Of a stretch of 64,000 nt of DNA, positions 35,290-50,200 are shown piece after piece (within the stretch, counting starts at the first letter, position 1; every line of letters starts with the position of its first letter). Both the position numbers and the translations under genes were made by a program. The notes beneath the pieces were generated by a model. It had not been told where the DNA came from. It did not search any database and worked only from the letters and a program-made list of their open reading frames with translations. The stretch covers positions 337,501-401,500 of the forward strand of contig NC_066282.1 of NCBI RefSeq assembly GCF_905404315.1, written 5' to 3'. This DNA comes from Leptidea sinapis. Its lineage: Eukaryota; Arthropoda; Insecta; Lepidoptera; Pieridae.

Positions 35290-38200
35290 CTGACCAAACA
35301 ATATAATATTATGTACAAATGTATTCAAAGAGCAAGAATAATACTTTAAAATAAAGTATTGTGTTAGCTTGTGAAGTATTGTGTTAGCTTGAATTAATAA
35401 CTATTGTAAAGAAACAATATGTTATTAATTCAAATATTCGTTTGAGTTTTTACTTAATATTTCACATCATTACCCTACCGAGATGATCTTGTGTACCCTC
35501 AAAGACCAGTGCTAGATGAAGCTTGTATCTTCCATCACGTCCTCTCTTAAGAAGGTCGCGGAATGGGGTAAAATTAAACTTGTCCAATTCGACCCCCAGA
35601 AGACGAAAGTTTGTGCGTTTACTACTAAAAAAACCCCAATATTCGTATCACTGTTCTTCGACAACACCTCCCTTAAAGCTTCGCCCAGTATCGGAATACT
35701 GGGTCTCGAAGTCGTCGAACGAATGCCAATTGCGCGGACATATGGAAGGCAAAACCAAATTCGAAGATGCTGGGTGTCATAAATAGAGCACGGCAATACT
35801 TCAACTCGGCCCTCATTCTAGCGCTCTTCAAAGCGCAGGTCCGACCACATAAGTTTTAATAAAATATTGCCACTATCTCTGGCCTGGCACACCCCAGTAT
35901 CAGCTCGAACCCATTGACCGCGTGCAACGCAGGGCTCCTTGAAACGGCGGGACCTAGTGCTCTTTGAATGGCTCGATCACCTGGCGTTGCGTAGAAACTT
36001 AGCTTCATTGTTTGAAGAGAGATCGGATGATTTGTAGATAAATCTCTTGTAGTAAAAAATTCAAAGAAATTAACATCTTGACTGTTGCTTCTCAATATAT
36101 TCTTGATTATGTAATATATGTTCATAGGCACATAAGTGAATTTGCTAGAAACTGTCATAACCATAATACCAGGAACAGACATAAACTTATAATGCCTACT
36201 ACACCGCTAAGTCGAGTTAGTAAGTCTTTTGTGGGGTGATGTATATGCTTTTACAACATGATCCCAGAAAATGTTCAAAACAAAAGTATTCAAAAAAAAC
36301 GTTATTCAAAAGAATTGTTAAAAATTGTTTGCGTGTTAAAGGTTACTATAGCATAGATGACTTTCTTAATGATACCACTGATTGGGAATAGAGCGAGCGC
36401 GCACAAGCTATTAAATAATAAACTTTAATGTACGATTTTACATTGTTACCATATTTTTTTTTAAAAAAAAAGAGGCCCGCTGAGTTTGTTGCGTTTTTCT
36501 TATGTCTAAGGCATTCTGGAATTGGTGGTAGTTTTTAACTTCCAATAAGTGATTTTATATCGTATTTTGATTGATAATATTTTTACTTGAATTTGATTTT
36601 GAAAAGCTTTAGTTCGGTTAATTTATTAATGTACTCCACTCCTAGTCTCTCTCCTGGCCTATGGGGTTTTTTCTCCATTGGGATTTGTTCATTCTCATTC
36701 ACTGGGAGACCACTAAATCTATTTGATATCTCAATTGCATCTGGGGATGGACTATGAGTCTTTCTACGCTTTGCACACCTTGATGATGGAATATCAATCC
36801 TTAACGACTTACAGTAAGGGTGCAATCCGTGGCAGAATTTCTTACTGTCTGTAATCAAATTGCAAAGCACTAACGTTCATTGCTACACTGAAAAATTTCT
36901 CTACAAGTGTGTATCTACACATATTTAGCAAAATTGTTAGTTAGTGTACTTCAAACTCACTAAAAATCATATAATATTTTTTTAACAAAATAACAACCGA
37001 CTTCAAAAACACTATTTCAAAACAATGGGTATAATATGCACTAAAAAGTATAAAATATAAAATCAATAACTATAATTGCGCATTTTTATACAATCTAATT
37101 AATGAATCTTATTCTAGATACGATTATTGTAATTTTTGGAGTCGGTGTCATCCAAGATGTAACTACATACTGTGTGATTGAGTTCTGAGGAGGCGAGAGG
37201 CAAGAGCGAGTCGCGGCGGAAGGACACCGATTCCAAAAATGTTCTAGGTATAGTTCTAGGTGGCATGAAAATCAATAACTATGTTCAAGTTGTATATTTT
37301 AGTATTTTTATATTTAGAACACGTGTTTCGAAATAGCACAATTAAACAGTGTGAAGAAATAAATATTATTTTGGTGTTTTTATTAAATCAATTTCATATG
37401 CGACGGTGATAGTATTTACTAATAATTTATTAGTATATCTATACATATTGAATATTAGTGATAAAACTGATTTGAATAAACTGTTTTAAATGCATTTATA
37501 GATTTGAGGTTAAATGTTGTGTGTGTTTGTTGTGTAATTTATTTACATCGTTAATTAAAAATTATTACATTATTATCTAAAAAATATATTTTTTCGTTTT
37601 GTTTTATTACTGGTATATTAACAAATTTTATGTATTAATAAAAAAATAATTAAATAATTTTCTATACTTGTTTATATTAACCTCTAATGCTGAGTGTTTA
37701 TATTATCTTTGATCTTAACTATTTGTTAAAATTTGATTTATTTTTCCATACGCCAAAAAAGAACACACACTCTTTTTAGGTGTGCATATTAGTATTTTAA
37801 ATATTGCTAAGTTTATATCTGTAAATGTATTAATCTGTATTCTGTTGAAGTGCTTATTAAGTAAATAAATAAGAAGGTTGTTTATTTGTTAAAACAATTT
37901 GCAGATAAAGTACATTGGTAAAGTACATATAGCTAAGACAAAAATACAAACTATCAAAATAAAGTACAACTGATGTTTCTTTATTTTTATGTTTAAAAAC
38001 ATATTTTTATCATAGGACACCAAGCCATCTAAAGGATGTAAACAAGCCGTGGGTGGACGCCTCGCACCGATTGGTACGTCATAGATTGCGATGTGATTGA
38101 CAATGCGACATACCATCGTACTGGCCCGCGTCCGGTAGTTCGGCTGGACCAAATCCGTGTTTAGGCTATACACAAGCCAGTGCACTGTGGCAGCTTCTCT

Positions 38201-41200
38201 TTAGTGACGGTGCTATTGAACTTTTGCGCGGAAAACTGGCAATGCCGCATTTCGATGTTCAAATATTGAAGTTCATTGAATCATTGACACACTTGGGTCA
38301 CTAGGACCCAATTCTACAGTACGTTCGAATTTACTCAAACTGATATTTTATTATTATTTTTTAAATATTCAGCAAATGTGCTTACAGGCATATGGGTAAT
38401 TTATACTGTATAATGTAATCGGCGTGAATATCATAAAAGTTAAAAGAACTGTCACATTTATTAACACTAGACTAAAAGAAAAGGGCAAATCCTGAAATAG
38501 AATCCTAAGATCTACTACTATCGACTTCATCCCTATCGATCGAGCGATGGGTCAATCTATTTGTAATTTTGTATGGATTATATACTAGATGAAGTAGGGA
38601 TAGTATAAGCCTTATCACAGCCGTTAGGATGTTGTCATAATGTCTATGACGGTGGTAGAAATACTGCGATCTTTGATAAAACCAGACTAACGAGCCGGAA
38701 GAAACTCAATCGCAAATTAGTCCATTTTTAGATCACCGACGTCTTAATTATGATAAATATAACTTTTCTAAGCCACACTTACAACACAAAAAACTTTGAA
38801 AACCACCACATACAACACAATAAAAATAAGTATAAGCTAGGCTCAACTTGAAGGAAATTATAATTAAACGAAATGGAGTGGGCGACTGGGCGAGCTCCAC
38901 ACTCGTTTGATAATATCGAAACAAAGAAAATATCAAGAACGTAAGTTAAGAGAACACCCACTCTCAGAGTTGTAAACAACAAACACATTTACAAAAATAT
39001 TCGCTTAAATTCTCTTTGAAGTGTGTCGACAGGAGCGCGGGCCTGTCGTAAATAATACCGGCGGGCGGCCATCGATTGTTCCATCATCGCGTTGTTTGTT
39101 CCCAGAGATAGACGAGCGGGTGTGGGATGCCGGAGTCGTTCTTAAAACATAACTGTTGGGCATCAAACGAACTGAATATTAAATTATGTAACTCGTTTCA
39201 CGTTGTTCTTGAAATGTAGAGCTAAAGATAAAATATGGAAAAACATAAATTATTTTATTATACCTAGACTTTATATTATATAGATAACAACCACGACAAT
39301 AAAACTATCTGATAAGCTAATCTAGAACATCACCCTTAATACTATGGGCCTTATGAGGAAGCTCATTGTCATTCAGAGGGCAATGGAGAGGGCTATGCTC
39401 GGAATTTCTCTGCGAGATCGAATCAGAAATGAGGAGATACGCACGAGAACCAAAGTCACCGACCGGGCAGGGCACATAGTTCGACGGACAGATGGCCGTT
39501 GGGGCAGAAAAATCCTCGAATGGCGAGCACGAACCAGAAGACGCGGTGTAGGTAGGCCCCACACAAGATGGACTGACGATTTGGTCAAGATCGCCGGAAT
39601 ACGTTGGACGAGGGCAGCGCAGTACTGGTCGTAGTGGAGAACTTTGGGGGAGGCCTTTGTGGAGGCCAGCAATGGATGTCTTCCAGCTGATGATATACTA
39701 TGTTAAAATTATTAAATTAGCTCACAAATTAACAGTAAAAAACAATTGCTTTCAATTTCACTACTAAAAGGGAAACAAAACAGAGGTTAAGGTAATGATA
39801 GATTCTTAGACTCTGGAATTTGTAGATTCGATTGCTTTTTTGGCATTACCGTCGATAGTATATAACAGTGGGGTCCACATATCAGTAATTGATATATAAT
39901 GAGGGCAAGACCTGTATTAGTACTACTGTTAGAAAGGATAAAGGTGGAACTTTACCTTATTAATTCCTTTCTAACAGTTGTGGTATTCCTATATTTAGTG
40001 TCATTTTTAGTAACTTTCATTTTTGTTCTATATTTTGTTAAGTATATAAGAATAAAATTTATTTTATTTAAACATGAAAGCTTACAGCTAACAAAGAGTA
40101 CTCAGACATATAAATTAAAAGGTAAAGCTTCATCATCGTATACACAGCCATTTGAAAAGATGTACCTTTAAAAGGATGCTAATATGTAGAGCAATATTTT
40201 TTAGTAAAAGAACAAATAAGTATATTGGTACTGATATTTACTTGAAACTTTAGGATTAACTTTTTAAAAGAATTCAAAATAAAATCGTAGGTACTAATTT
40301 GACATGTTAACTTCTACTTATTTACAAAAATATCTTTATTACGTCGATAATAAAGATATTTTTAGATGTCATTAGGTACTACCCAACGTTGGCATGAAAT
40401 AGAACTCTTTAAATTAGTCGGATTAAAATAACATTCATTTCAATCGTTCACCATTCGTTCACGAATATTCTCTATGGTTCCAAACTTCGTCGGTGTTTCC
40501 GAAAACAAAATAGAGTACTACCGAAACGTCGTTTACATTTCGTTTTTTTAGGAAGTTTCGTTTCGGGAAGAAAAGAGAGTAGACCCCCAGATAGTTGACT
40601 TATGTGTTGTTATTGATTTTGTTGTTTATGATTTTGATTATTGTTTATGATTCAAAAAAGGAGGAGCTTCTCAATTCGTCGGTATTTTTTTTATGTTTGT
40701 TACCTCAAGACTTTCGACTGTGTGAACCGATTTTGATAATTATTTTTATTTGAAAGCTGGTGCCTCCCATGTGGTCCAGATCTGACAATGACATCCATGA
40801 GAAAACCATAAAAGTCTTACATTTTCTATACATACGTATAGCAAAGTGGATGATAAATATACGAATAACTCAATATCACGCCAACTGATTTCGATGATTC
40901 TTCGTCATAGTCGAATATGATGATCAATGGGACTCCTTAACGACTTACAGTAAGGGTGCGATCTGTGGCAGAATTTCTAAATGTCTGTAATCAAATTGCA
41001 AAGCGCTTATGTTCATAGCTGCATTGAAAAATTTAGTATATCTACACATATTTAGCCAAATTCTTAGTTAGTGTACTTCAAATTCACTAAAAATCATAAA
41101 ATATACATGTTTTTAACAAAAAAACAACCGACTTCAAAAACAATATTTCAAAAAAAAAGATATAATGTGCACTAAAAAGTATAAAAATAATAATACCAAA

Positions 41201-44200
41201 AATAACAATAATCGTAACTAGAATTAGATTAATTAATTACATTGTATAAAATTACGCAATTATTTTTATACTATCTATTGTTTTGAAATAGTGTTTTTGA
41301 AGTCGGTGTTTTTTTTGTTAAAAATTTTGGTTCACCAAAAGACGGATATTACTAGACTCTTGCTTCGAGAAACATTGAAGTTGATAAACATCCTAAGTAT
41401 TTTCTCACAATACATTTATATGAATATAATGTATATTAGATAAAAATTATCGAATTCAAGAAAATTATAATTTGAATTCATTCAATTTAAGGTGAAATAA
41501 TAAACTGTACGTGCAAACTGTAGGTGAGATAGATAGTTACGTATTTACTAGAGCTAAGGGCTCCTTCACAGGTCTTGGTCTTAGATCATTATTACGTCTG
41601 GAATAACTATAACAGCTGTGGAAATGTCGAAAAAAATGTAGATAAGGAGGTGAATTAACCTCTATTTTGAATAATGCAAGCACAGTAACTCTATCTAGAC
41701 GTATAAATTATCTAAACTTTTGACATTAATAAAGTGGTCCATACCTTCCGGAAGGCCACCCGGAAGTTCTCCGAGAGGAAGGCGTACAGCAGCGGGTTGA
41801 CGCAGCTGTTCATGTAGGCGAGCACGTGAGACACGATCTGTGCCGTCACCGTGAAGTACGTGATGCTGTACGCGTCCAGCGCCTTCATCAGCAGGATGAT
41901 CTGCAACCAACCAGACCTCACGAGAAACGATACCTTCACCAACCGGCTCTTTATTATTTGTATATCATATTGATAGACGGCGGTATTGGTCCACCACATG
42001 GGTCCTTCAAACAAGTGCGCACACATTTTAAGGCGCTTCTAGGATCCCTTTGATGTTGGAAGAGCAAGTGGGCGGCGGCCCGCGGTGATCACTTAACAAC
42101 AGGTGACCTGTATGTAAATTATCCATGTTGATGTAGAAAGTACATACATTGAAGTGTCAATCACATTGATGAATTTTAATGTTATTAATAATAATAAAGG
42201 GGCTTTGTTCCGGTCGGCTGACACGCTACTAACTGCAGTTCTCAGAAACTAACGTGTCCCGAGTAATTTGGCATCTATACGTGCCTATACCACAGTAGAC
42301 ATAATATCACCGTTTCTTGTATTTGTCGGAAAAATATCTCTAGCTTTTATAAATAAATGTTGTTTGACAATGATATATATTTCATAGATACACAGTTCTA
42401 AGAATTCTTTAAGCAGAGGTTGACACGAATCTAAATAAAAAGCTCCTGTCATAGCTCTTAAGCATCTCTTCTATTCATTGAATTGAAACTTCCCTTTGTC
42501 AAACTATTCCTTAAAGTATTTTAATTAAAATATTCACTAACCAAAGATTATCTGGGTCTGATCTCTTAATAACAGGGATATATTAATAATTAAAGTAAGG
42601 ACTGGGTTTATTTCCAATGACGTTCTATACATAAGAACGCCAATGTCTGTTTTTATTGTTTAATTTGAATTATTAATAATAGAATGGTGAAGCAATTACA
42701 TTTAATTCCCGTTCTCAGATCTGACTTCTGGGATCTGATATACCTATATTTTGTAATGGGGGGTAGTTTTTGACTTTCAATAAGTGATTTAAGAAATCTT
42801 ATTTTATTTAAAATGGTATTAAGTGACTTTTACTTAACTTTAATTATGTGTTTAAAACACTCCGTCTTAAGTGTCTCGGTTAACTACTAAAAAGTCCGAG
42901 GTTATATTTCGGCCACAGTTGGATATTAATTGTGTCACTCGTTTTTTTACAACCGACTTCAATAAACAAAGGTTATCGAGTCGTTTAATTTAATTATTTG
43001 TATTTAGTGTATTTTTTAAAAACGAGAACTTGTTAAGTATCAAGTAATTATTCAAATGTGTGTGTGTGTCCCTTCTTGACTGTAAGTTCCGTTAAGATTC
43101 GTCTTCAATCAATTCAACACGTGTTTCATCTTTTTACGACCATCCTCAGAGGATATTGACTCGCCAAATTCTGGCATGAGACAGAATAGAATTTTTCTCC
43201 TGTCTTCCGGCGCGTGTGAACACAGAGGTGCATATGCTACGAAAGATGATCTTCATGCGCAGGTCTCTGGAGATGACTTAATTCCGTAGGAAGCGTGGTG
43301 CTCCGGAGATTGGGCGGAGCGTCAGCGACTTGCGACCCGTCTCGCTTGTCAGCGCGAACCAGGCGAGGGCCGCGTAGGTGAGTTGTGCGTTCCTACGGAG
43401 AGGCAGGTGGGACTCCTGCACGGGGCGGAGAAGGTTCCGCTCTTTTATGTCCTCGTCGCATGAGTTGACGCGCTGTGATTGGTCGGCTGTCGTGACGTAT
43501 TACCCGCGGAAGAGATACGTAACAATGGCGATGTTTGTTCATTAAATAATGTAAACATTTTATTTTTATTTATTAACAAATCATAATAATTTTCTGAGGT
43601 AAATGTAGCTACTTACGTATCCCAATAGTTTCCCGAACAAACTGATTGATGTTAAGGCTTATTATTATTATAATATTATTTGTAGATTATATTATATAGT
43701 ACGTATAGTAGTCACGTCACAATATCCGACTTAATAAAGGATATTTAAAGTTTCAATCTGTCGAATGTTTTAATTATTATAATGGAATACGGAGTCGAGG
43801 TATAGAGCTAGATCGAACCATCAAAATGTAATCACACAAGTGGGAGAGAGCGCCCCACCCCACTTGTTGAATCATTAATTTCCTTCAATTTATCGAGTGA
43901 ACGGTTATGTTCCGGCGCTATTTAATAATCAATGAATTAATTATGTTCCAGCTCGTGTAGGTACAACCGCTACCGCCGCCACATGGTACTCTCCCCCATC
44001 CCGTATGTACTTAGCCTAATGCCTACCCACGTGTCACATCATTATATACGTATTACAACTTGTGTTCAGATTGCTATATAATCTGTCCCCTTGTGTCACC
44101 CACACGTGTATGCGAAATTTTATGATTATCGTTGGTATCGTTAAGGCCTTAATATTAATATTAGAATATTACAAACTAACTTTTGGTTTTATAAAATACA

Positions 44201-47200
44201 AGTTCTGACCCGGCACACGTTGTTCTGGCCAAATAGATTAGGAACCCCACGCCCGCTCGTTGTATCAATTGTCATATGAAATGAAATGTCTTTGGCTGAA
44301 TATTGTTTCGCGAAAAAATTGGCATTTATATGTTAAAAAAATTAAAATTTCTGGATTCAACAACTTATCATAAACTATAAACACCATCTTCGAAACACGC
44401 TGCAAGTTATGGTACATAAGTATTATTCCGATCGGATCAGTAGTGTTTGTAGTATATCCGAAGGAAAATACCCGAAATTGTTTAGAATAGATAATAATAT
44501 TTAGTGGTTATGGGTTCAATCAATTCGAGGCAGGCGTGGGATCGACGAGGTAGGCGTGGGATCGGCGAGGTAGGCGTGGGATCAAAGAGGTAGGCGTGGG
44601 ATCGGCGAGGCAGGCGTGGGAATGATGAGGCAGGCGTGGGAATGACGAGGCAGGCGTGGGATCGACGAGGCAGGCGTGGGATCGATGAGTGAGCGTATTT
44701 AGTTTCACAATCGAATGTGGTCGAATCTTTCTACATTATTTGCGACAACAATGTCGTAAAGAAAGATTCAGCCTGACAATATTATCGGATTATTGTATTT
44801 TCTTCAATTCTTGTACGGCCACTAGATCGTGGTATAAATTTTGTCTCGTCTCACCGTTTGACTGACACAAATTCAATCCAATTTGCACTTGGAGCTAGTT
44901 ACGCAGGCCCAACACGGCTAAACCTGCATACGTTGCCACCCCGTACCTCGACGTAGTGCTGATCGAGCACCCATTGTCTTTTACATTTCTTTAGCTTAAT
45001 TATAATATTGTTTATTCAGTCTTGTTCCAATTTACCTGTGAGTAACATTAAATATTGTTAAATAAAGTGCTTTTTAAAAACTTAATTCCCGACGCCCGAT
45101 ACATAACTGGCGCAGTCGAGTAGTCTCGCGGTAGCTTCTTTTCGTCGGTATAAAATCTTCCGAGTGTAAAGTAGCTGTGGTTTTCGAGCCGCTAAACCGC
45201 AAGAATCAAAGAACCTCGTCGGTCGTTGGGACATCATCATCAACGCGCACGAAAACCCGGAACATTGGGAATTCACGCGCTGGGCAAGACTCGACAGCAG
45301 ATGCAGATGCTGATTTGGTGAGTACTCTCGCTATTCAAGTATCCTGCTATATCTACTGTCCTAGTATTATATATATTTTATTATAAAAGTTAAAGAACGT
45401 TGCGTAAAGCTAATATCGCTAAATAACGGGTTACACTTACTTAGTGACAAGAAAGGTGTATCTAGGTGATAATTACCGAGTATAGAACAATAGTGTAATC
45501 CAAAACGCAATGTCTTTCAATGAATGTGATAAGGATTTTAAATTCCTTGCCGATTTATTACCACGGTATGATGGGAACCCAAAGTTATTAAACTTTTATA
45601 TTAGAGAAGTAGAAAATATTATACAACTTTTAAGTGAACCCTCCCGGGTTCACCCGGCATTTATATGTTTAATAAAAAGTAAGTTAGGAGGTGTCGCTAT
45701 TGATGCGATAGCCTACGAAGAGTCGTTAATAACGTGGGAATCCATTAAAAACGCTCTAATTAGACGTTTAGGAGAACCGCGCAACGAAATCCAGGTGATG
45801 CAGGAGCTCACGCGGACCCGTAGGAATAAATACGAAGATGCGGAGACATTTGGCAAACGACTCCGTGAGTTGTTAGATACTCTTTACTCGGTCGGTAAAC
45901 ACGGAGACCGTTCGTACTATGAGGAAATGGTTATAGAGCAATATACTAATCAATTAGATATCAATGTTTCGTTAGGAGTTAGAATAAGTAAACCGTTAAC
46001 ATTAGAGTCAGCAATTATGGCAGCAAGGCAGGAAGAGGCTAGGCTCGTACACAGTAAACCTTTTTATAACGGGTCACCTTCTTCCCATTTTAAGCAAAAG
46101 GATGCCCCTAGAGTTTCGCAACAGCGGAATATTCCATCAAGGAATTTTATAGGGACGCAACCTCAGCACCACCAGCCTTCAAATATCGTAAATCGTCAAA
46201 ATATGTCTATACCCCCTACACCTAATTTCAAGAGAAACTCAGGTAATTTTAGGAATAGTAACAGCGCGAATTTTAGGCAATTTAATGTACCTCAAAGACA
46301 GGTAACACCTAAAATAAGTTCCGATGTTACTATGCGGTCCGTGAATAAACCGGATACGCCCCAGTATGCTGCTCAGAACGTTTTCTATACTCAAGGTCAA
46401 CCAGTATTATATGGCAATGAATGCCATAGCAACTACAATGAAGGTGAGTACCCATATCATGTAGTACAGGAACCTGAAGAGGAGTACCAGTAGGATTTTC
46501 CTCAAACCCAGGAGATGCCAGACCAGACCTAGTGAAAATAAACTTGTTGGTCAGGGATCACCTCCCTTACATAGAAATACCCGAATTAGGAGGTAAGTTT
46601 CTTATTGACACTGGAGCAAGCCGAAGTGTGATTGCTTCAGATGCTATTTTTAATACGTATTATGAACCTTATGTGGAATATGAACCTTTTGAAATATCAA
46701 CGGCTCATAGTGTTTCTCGTCATAATTATGTAATAAACCTACCCTTACCACCAATTTTTAATATTAATCTTAGTCATAAATTTCTTATATTTGATTTCGA
46801 TCCAAAATATAGAGGTCTTATAGGTTGTGACTTATTGAGGTCACTAAAAAGTACAATAGATTTAAATAAAAATATATTGCACACATCGGCGGTAGATATC
46901 CCGATGTACCTAAATAAACCAATTAGGAAAATTAAAATAGGTCCTAAATGTGAAAAATTGGTTCATGTGAAAACACATCACATCGACGGCCAATATTTAC
47001 AAGAAAAACTTTATTGGTCGGAAGACTTAGAGTCACCCGCAGCCTTTGTGACGGTAAAAAATGGTTCCTTCAGAACCACGGTTATAAACTATAATAACGA
47101 AAATAAATTTATCCCAGTTGTAACCAATATTAAGTTAGAAAAATTATCCGAAAATCTTGAAATAAGTAAAATAAATTCGTTAAAAGTAAATCCAGACGTG

Positions 47201-50200
47201 AACAAAATATTAAAAGAAAATTTAAATCAAATACGTACAAATCACATGAATCAGGAAGAAAAAAGGGAAATAACAAAAATATGTTATCAATATCGTGAAA
47301 TTTTCTATTCAGAACACATACCCTTAACTTTCACTCATGCTGTGAAACACGAACTAAGATTGACAAATAACAACCCTATCTTTGTTCGTAACTACAGACA
47401 AGCCCCTAAACAACGGAACGAAACAAAGAAACAAATTGATAACTTATTACGACAAGGTATCATAAGAGAGAGCATATCACCTTGGTCGTGTCCAACTCAT
47501 ATAGTACCGAAGAAACCAGATGCGTCCGGTAAAGTTAAGTGGCGTCTTGTTATAGATTATAGACGTCTTAATGATAGAATAGTAGAAGATAAGTATCCCT
47601 TGCCTAATATACATGACATACTTGATAGGTTAGGAAGACCCCAATACTTTACAACATTAGATTTAGCTAGTGGGTACCATCAAGTGGAAATGCACCCTAA
47701 TGATATAGAAAAGACAGCATTCTCTACAGAGAGAGGGCATTATGAATTTTTAAGAATGCCCTTTGGCTTAAAAAACGCACCAAGTACGTTTCAGAGGCTA
47801 ATGGACCATATACTTAGAGGCCTTAGCAACGTTTATACGTACCTTGATGACGTAATTATAGCTTCTACATCCGTTCAGGAACACATTGACAAACTTAGAC
47901 AGGTATTTGATAGATTTAAAACTCATAATTTAAAAATACAACTTGATAAATCTGAATTTTTACAAAAACAAGTGAACTTTTTAGGGCACGAACTAACGGA
48001 CGAAGGTCTTAAACCAAATAAAGACAAAATAAAAGCCGTACCAAACTTCCCATTGCCCCAAAATCAAAAAGAAATAAAAGCTTTTCTTGGACTTGTAGGA
48101 TACTACAGGAAGTTCATAAAAGATTTTGCTAAACTTACAAAACCAATGACACTTTGTCTAAAGAAACAAAGTAAAGTTACACACAACGCTGAATTTATTG
48201 ATTCTTTTAATAAATGTAAACAAATCTTAACAAATGCCCCAATCTTACAATATCCAAACTTTGATGAACCTTTTATATCGACAACAGATGCATCAGACGT
48301 AGCTCTTGGCGCGGTTTTATCCCAAGGAAAAGTGGGATCGGATAAGCCGGTAGCCTACGCATCACGTACGCTTTCCGACACAGAATCGCGTTATTCAACT
48401 ATTGAAAAAGAATTGTTAGCCATTATATGGGCAACAAAATATTTTAGACCTTATTTATATGGTACCAAATTTACCATTTACACAGACCACAGACCACTCA
48501 CTTGGCTTATGTCATTAAAAGACCCTAATTCTAAGTTAACTCGCTGGCGTCTAAAGCTTGCTGAGTATGATTATAACGTAATATACAAAAAAGGACGTCA
48601 AAACACTAATGCAGATGCATTATCTAGGGTTAAAATTTTCCATAATAGCATAGATTCCTTAGCTGTAAATTTTGACGATAATTACGACGATAATATAATA
48701 GATAGAATTTTTGAAAATGCACGTAGAGAAAACGAGATGGAGCATTCAGCCCAAAATAATGTGGAAGAACCTGAACCATCCACAAGTAACATTAACTTAC
48801 CAGTACCTGTACTCTCTCAGGCTGAATCAGACAGCATGAGTGCAGTCACAATTAGTGAGAACCAGTTAATAAGTACAAATCATACCCAACCTGATAATGA
48901 AAATGCAGGCATACCAATACTGACAGACGCTATAGACAGACAATTGAAGCAATTTCACATACGATCAACCCCTGGTTTCGAATATAGATTCGATAATCGC
49001 TCTACAAACTCTAAAACAGTCATCAAAGATGTTTTTATTCCAATTAATAATACGGAACAGGAAATTATACATTTCTTAAAAGAACACACTATAGCAGGTA
49101 GAATATTCCATTGCTATTTCTATAATGAAGAGCTATACTTGGCCTTTTCTAGAGTTTATACTACAATCTTTAACGATAGAGGCCCTAAATTAATTAGATG
49201 CACAACTCGCGTCACTTTAGTTGAAAATAAAAATGAACAACAAGAATTAATAAAGAAATACCACGAAGGAAAAACAGCCCATCGAGGTATTCAAGAGACA
49301 CATAAGCAGTTACACCGAAATTACCATTGGCCTAACATGTTACTTACGATTCAAAGATATATTAACCAATGTGACATATGTCTTAAAGCAAAATATGAAC
49401 GAAATCCATTTGAACCAGCTTTATCATTAACTGATACACCCAGAAAACCAATGGAACACCTTTACATGGATCTGTACTCGACAGGAGGAGTTACATTTCT
49501 AACTATAATCGATAATTTTTCTAAATTTGCTCAAGCTATTCCCATCAGTGCATGTAGCAGTGTTCACGTAGCAGACGCACTGTTACAAGTCATATCGACA
49601 TTGGGACTTCCACGCCAAATCACAACAGACTCAGACACAAAGTTTGATAATGATGTAATCAAAGAAATTTGTGCATTACACAATATTCATATACACTTCA
49701 CAACACCGTATAACCCTAATTCTAATTCACCAATAGAACGGTTACACTCAACTCTTTCAGAAATAATTAGAATTCAAAAGATGACAAATAAGGATGATAC
49801 AACTGAGACAATAATGAAATACGCACTCATTGCGTATAATAACACTATACACTCAGCTACAAATTACACTCCACATGAAGTACTATTCGGACACACAGCA
49901 TCACGAAACCCTTTAGAAATTTACTATCCCAAAGAGTTTTACCAGGATTATGTAATAAAACACAAAATGAACACCGAAGCCGTACAAGAAAGCATAGCAG
50001 CTCATATGTCAAAGAACAAGGAGGCTGTCATCGCCAAGCGCAACCAAAACGCCGAAGAAATTGCGCTCAAGGTAGGTGAAATAGTATATAAGCAAGTAGC
50101 TAAGACAGCAAGAAATGATAAAACTAAGCCCGTATTTAAAGGTCCGTATAAAATTATTCATCTTCACCCTAATAACGTAGCGGAGATTATAGGTAACCAC

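Noticed and set aside
37889..38300. Exon-like frame with PIGARRPPTACLHPLDG
   Set aside because: It is suggestive in composition, but no family is recognised and no good splice sites frame it. An old repeat is as likely.
39000..39150. Possible last exon of the receptor
   Set aside because: The patch is GC-rich, but its frames do not continue FRK in phase 0 with a receptor-like tail. The exon at 35289-35191 does so exactly.
39899..40171. 90-codon hydrophobic protein
   Set aside because: The Phe/Leu/Val/Ile-rich composition is what AT-rich DNA gives by chance. No family is recognised.
44520..44708. Repeat-protein-like frame (SHACLVDPTPA...)
   Set aside because: It is generated by the 20-bp minisatellite. 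The period is not a multiple of three, so apparent repeats in protein come from DNA repeats, not selection.
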